Source: Roseiarcus sp963798015
GTDB lineage: Bacteria > Pseudomonadota > Alphaproteobacteria > Rhizobiales > Beijerinckiaceae
Length of the DNA stretch: 64,000 nt
Direction of reading: 5' to 3'
NCBI GenBank assembly: GCA_963798015.1
Contig: CAWCSA010000011.1
Coordinates: forward strand, 5,241 to 69,240
Shown here: positions 62,212 to 64,000 of the stretch, in pieces
Layout of the letters: every line of letters starts with the position of its first letter
How positions within the stretch are numbered: the first letter of the stretch is position 1
Made by a program: the position numbers and the translations under genes
Notes under the pieces: generated by a model
What the model was told of the DNA's origin: nothing
Seen by the model: the letters and a program-made list of their open reading frames with translations, nothing else
Database searches by the model: none

Positions 62212-64000
62212 TCAAGCTGGGCCAAGACTTGTTTGAGCCGCGCTGGCAGGCCGACTGACCATGTCAAGAAGATCCGCCTGACGAGGCCACTGCGGCTGCA
62301 TATAGGTTTCCGGATCGATGCCCTGGTCCTTGAGGAATGGTGCGTCGCGCAGCTTATCGCGGAGACCCAGCAGGCGCTTCTCCGCACGCTTGACGAAGGT
62401 CGAGTAGGTCATCGCACGGATCGTGACCCGGCCGTTATTCTTGGTCTCGTCGCCTGCCTCCGCTGATTCGATGCGCGAGCCGAGCACATAGCAAGTGACG
62501 ATCGTGGCGTCGGTGACGAGACCCTTATTCATGAGTTCGCGAACATATTGCCAAGGCTGCTGCTTCTCCTTAGAGCCAATCAGCACGCCCGGCTTTTTGA
62601 TCTCGGCGATTACGAGCCGCGACACCCCGTCAACCTCATGGCCGAGGTCGTGCGAATCACGGCTGTAGAAGCCGACGCTCCCGTCGGGCAGCATCACGAA
62701 ATCGGGTCGCAACCGGCTGCCCTGCTCTTGGCGACCGAATATCTTATGGACCACTTCGGTCATGCCGCGGTTGCTCGTGAACTCAAGGCTCTCGAACTCC
62801 GGGCCGAACACCCAGAGGCTACGGTCGAACAGCGGCTGGAGGTCGCCAACCTCCTCCATCGTCTCGTCGCGCAGCTTCTGGTCGAGTTCCTCGATCAGTT
62901 TTAGCCGCTGTGCGATTTCGTCGAGCGCGAGCTTAGCAGTGCGTACGGTCCAGGCGACCAGCAGAGCGTTGAGTTCGTCGAGGTCGCCCGGCTTCATCTC
63001 GTGAAGCTTGGCGATCAGCTCATATTTGCTGCTAGCCAGCTCCAAACTTGCGAGTACACCGGCGACCTGCTCGACCGTGTCGAGGTTCATCGACGGGCAG
63101 GTGTCCACGACCCGGTCGACAAATTCGTTCCAACGGTCACGGCTCATCGGGTTGAGCTGCGCGACAGTGCGGCTGAGATTCTCGCGGACTATTTCCTTGG
63201 TCTCGCGCCGGCGCCCGGCGTTAAACTCGCCCAGATATTCGCGGATCTTGGCATGCACTGCGGACCGGGCCGCCAACCAAGCTTCGCGATCAGGCCAGAA
63301 TCCGGCCCAATCGGGCAGCACTTCGTCGGCGAGGAAGTCGGCGCGCACAATGAAGATGAAGCGTTTGGCCTCGCTGCTCCGACCGTCAACCAGACGTTCC
63401 TGATCGAACCCAACCCAGCCAGGCTTACCGACGATGCGATTGTTCACGCGCCAAGCAATGCCATGCTGGCGGGTGGTCTTGTCCGCCTTCTGTGTGTCGA
63501 TCACCATCATTTGCGCGGCACCGTAGCCCGGAATGTCGATGTCAACAGTCCGTCGCTGCGCCTCAGGAATGTCGTCGAAGGTCACCCTGATGCCGTTGAC
63601 TGTTACCGCAAAATTGGGATCGGCGAGGAAGCGCGTGCCAATGACTTCCCGCGCCTCCTCGGGAGCCATCAGGAGCGCCCGAGGGTTGAGCGCTGAGATT
63701 TCGGTGCCATGCCCATCGACCTTGGTCTCGGTCGCGAGGCGCTCGACCGTGAACGGCTGTGTCGCACCGCGGCGCACTTCGAAGGTGACAGAAATCCCGT
63801 CGCGCCAAGTCCGCACGCGATAGGCCTCGCCGAACCGGAAAGCGGCGTGGCGCCCCTTGCCGTTCCGACCATAGGCGGAGCGCGGCCGCAAGTCCCCGAG
63901 TTCCGGCGGCGGGGCGGACTCTGCCCCCTCCTCGCGCACCCGGTTATAGTCGAGCGTCTTCCAGCGCGTCTGGAACTGGGCCTCCGTCATGCCCTTGCCA
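62212..64000 (-). CDS. HSP90-like (GHKL) ATPase with PD-(D/E)xK-like C-terminus (partial)
   Basis: Runs off the right edge; 596 residues visible from ...GKGMTEAQFQTRWKTLDYNR. The window cuts just inside the ATP-binding site: GKGMT is the D-x-G-x-GMT box and SAYGRNGKGRHAAFRFG the ATP-lid glycine motif. A transducer-like region and helical middle follow (DEIAQRLKLIEELDQKLRDE). The C-terminal part (counted from the ATG at 63990) has RPDFVMLPDG (Asp about 430), RLVIAEIKKPGVLIG (Glu about 463, Lys 465) and QPWQYVREL, the D...ExK...Q layout of restriction-type nucleases. Domain architecture suggests DNA-targeting defence. Proteins of this type occur in islands. Nuclease activity is inferred. Confidence 0.72.
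   Translation of the reverse strand, partial: GKGMTEAQFQTRWKTLDYNRVREEGAESAPPPELGDLRPRSAYGRNGKGRHAAFRFGEAYRVRTWRDGISVTFEVRRGATQPFTVERLATETKVDGHGTEISALNPRALLMAPEEAREVIGTRFLADPNFAVTVNGIRVTFDDIPEAQRRTVDIDIPGYGAAQMMVIDTQKADKTTRQHGIAWRVNNRIVGKPGWVGFDQERLVDGRSSEAKRFIFIVRADFLADEVLPDWAGFWPDREAWLAARSAVHAKIREYLGEFNAGRRRETKEIVRENLSRTVAQLNPMSRDRWNEFVDRVVDTCPSMNLDTVEQVAGVLASLELASSKYELIAKLHEMKPGDLDELNALLVAWTVRTAKLALDEIAQRLKLIEELDQKLRDETMEEVGDLQPLFDRSLWVFGPEFESLEFTSNRGMTEVVHKIFGRQEQGSRLRPDFVMLPDGSVGFYSRDSHDLGHEVDGVSRLVIAEIKKPGVLIGSKEKQQPWQYVRELMNKGLVTDATIVTCYVLGSRIESAEAGDETKNNGRVTIRAMTYSTFVKRAEKRLLGLRDKLRDAPFLKDQGIDPETYMQPQWPRQADLLDMVSRPASAAQTSLGPA

Overview
The window is GC-rich DNA from an alphaproteobacterium, most likely of the Hyphomicrobiales (Rhizobiales). 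Pointers are an FrcB/FrcC-type sugar transporter, a zwf-pgl pair, an arsR-arsC-aqpS arsenic operon, an HpnN hopanoid exporter, a phoB-phoU-pstB group, a PEP-CTERM protein and several rhizobial-type hypotheticals. Hopanoids together with an acetaldehyde-type dehydrogenase/DUF779 pair would suit a Beijerinckiaceae- or Methylocystaceae-like organism; that family placement is inference.

Layout. 0-5 kb: sugar ABC transporter (minus strand), then zwf-pgl (plus strand); a third gene expected in such an operon is absent and an insertion-sequence region follows. 4.8-7.9 kb: a decayed IS630 transposase cut into three pieces by two nearly identical copies of another IS630-family element. 7.9-25.3 kb: an eroding tract in which a PEP-CTERM protein, an LLM oxidoreductase, an amidase, an SGNH hydrolase, a VOC protein, a DUF3616 protein, a DUF427 protein and an SDR all carry frameshifts or stops, interspersed with intact genes (CMD/peroxidase-like protein, sorbosone dehydrogenase-like protein, fused hydantoinase/oxoprolinase, aldo/keto reductase, carbonic anhydrase). 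25.4-31 kb: housekeeping-like genes (HD hydrolase, cbpA-cbpM, LysM protein, lysC, ubiG). 31-35.3 kb: a one-carbon/methyl cluster (methyltransferase, MetF-like, MetE-like) bracketed by ubiG and a second, truncated ubiG tail. 35.5-41.5 kb: proton P-type ATPase, then a broken IS1182-like element and an ISNCY element flanked by an 18-bp direct repeat. 41.9-48.2 kb: IalB-like protein, quinone oxidoreductase, GNAT, a GAF/Fis regulator with an aldehyde dehydrogenase and DUF779 protein, and apt. 48.3-50.7 kb: a tandem 10-bp repeat array, an HTH protein and the arsenic operon. 50.8-58.6 kb: MOSC-ferredoxin reductase, then a CDP-alcohol phosphatidyltransferase, flippase-like protein, MlaA lipoprotein and HpnN, which look like an envelope-lipid module. 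58.8-61.8 kb: acetyltransferase, phoB, phoU, pstB and only the tail of pstA. 61.9-64 kb: a PEP-CTERM-like relic, a terminator, a 13-nt tRNA 3' end, and then a partial gene for a GHKL (HSP90-like) ATPase with a PD-(D/E)xK-like nuclease motif, a plausible defence gene at an island boundary.

Recurring themes: (1) small palindromic repeats, one of which lies in frame inside the hydantoinase/oxoprolinase gene; (2) three cases where only the 3' tail of a neighbouring gene is duplicated next to inserted material (LLM oxidoreductase, CMD protein, ubiG); (3) a concentration of disrupted genes between 7.5 and 25 kb. The best candidates for something undescribed are the ATPase-nuclease gene at the right edge, the phased 10-bp repeat array at 48.33 kb, and the methyl cluster whose first gene encodes a possible DNA-binding segment ahead of its methyltransferase domain.
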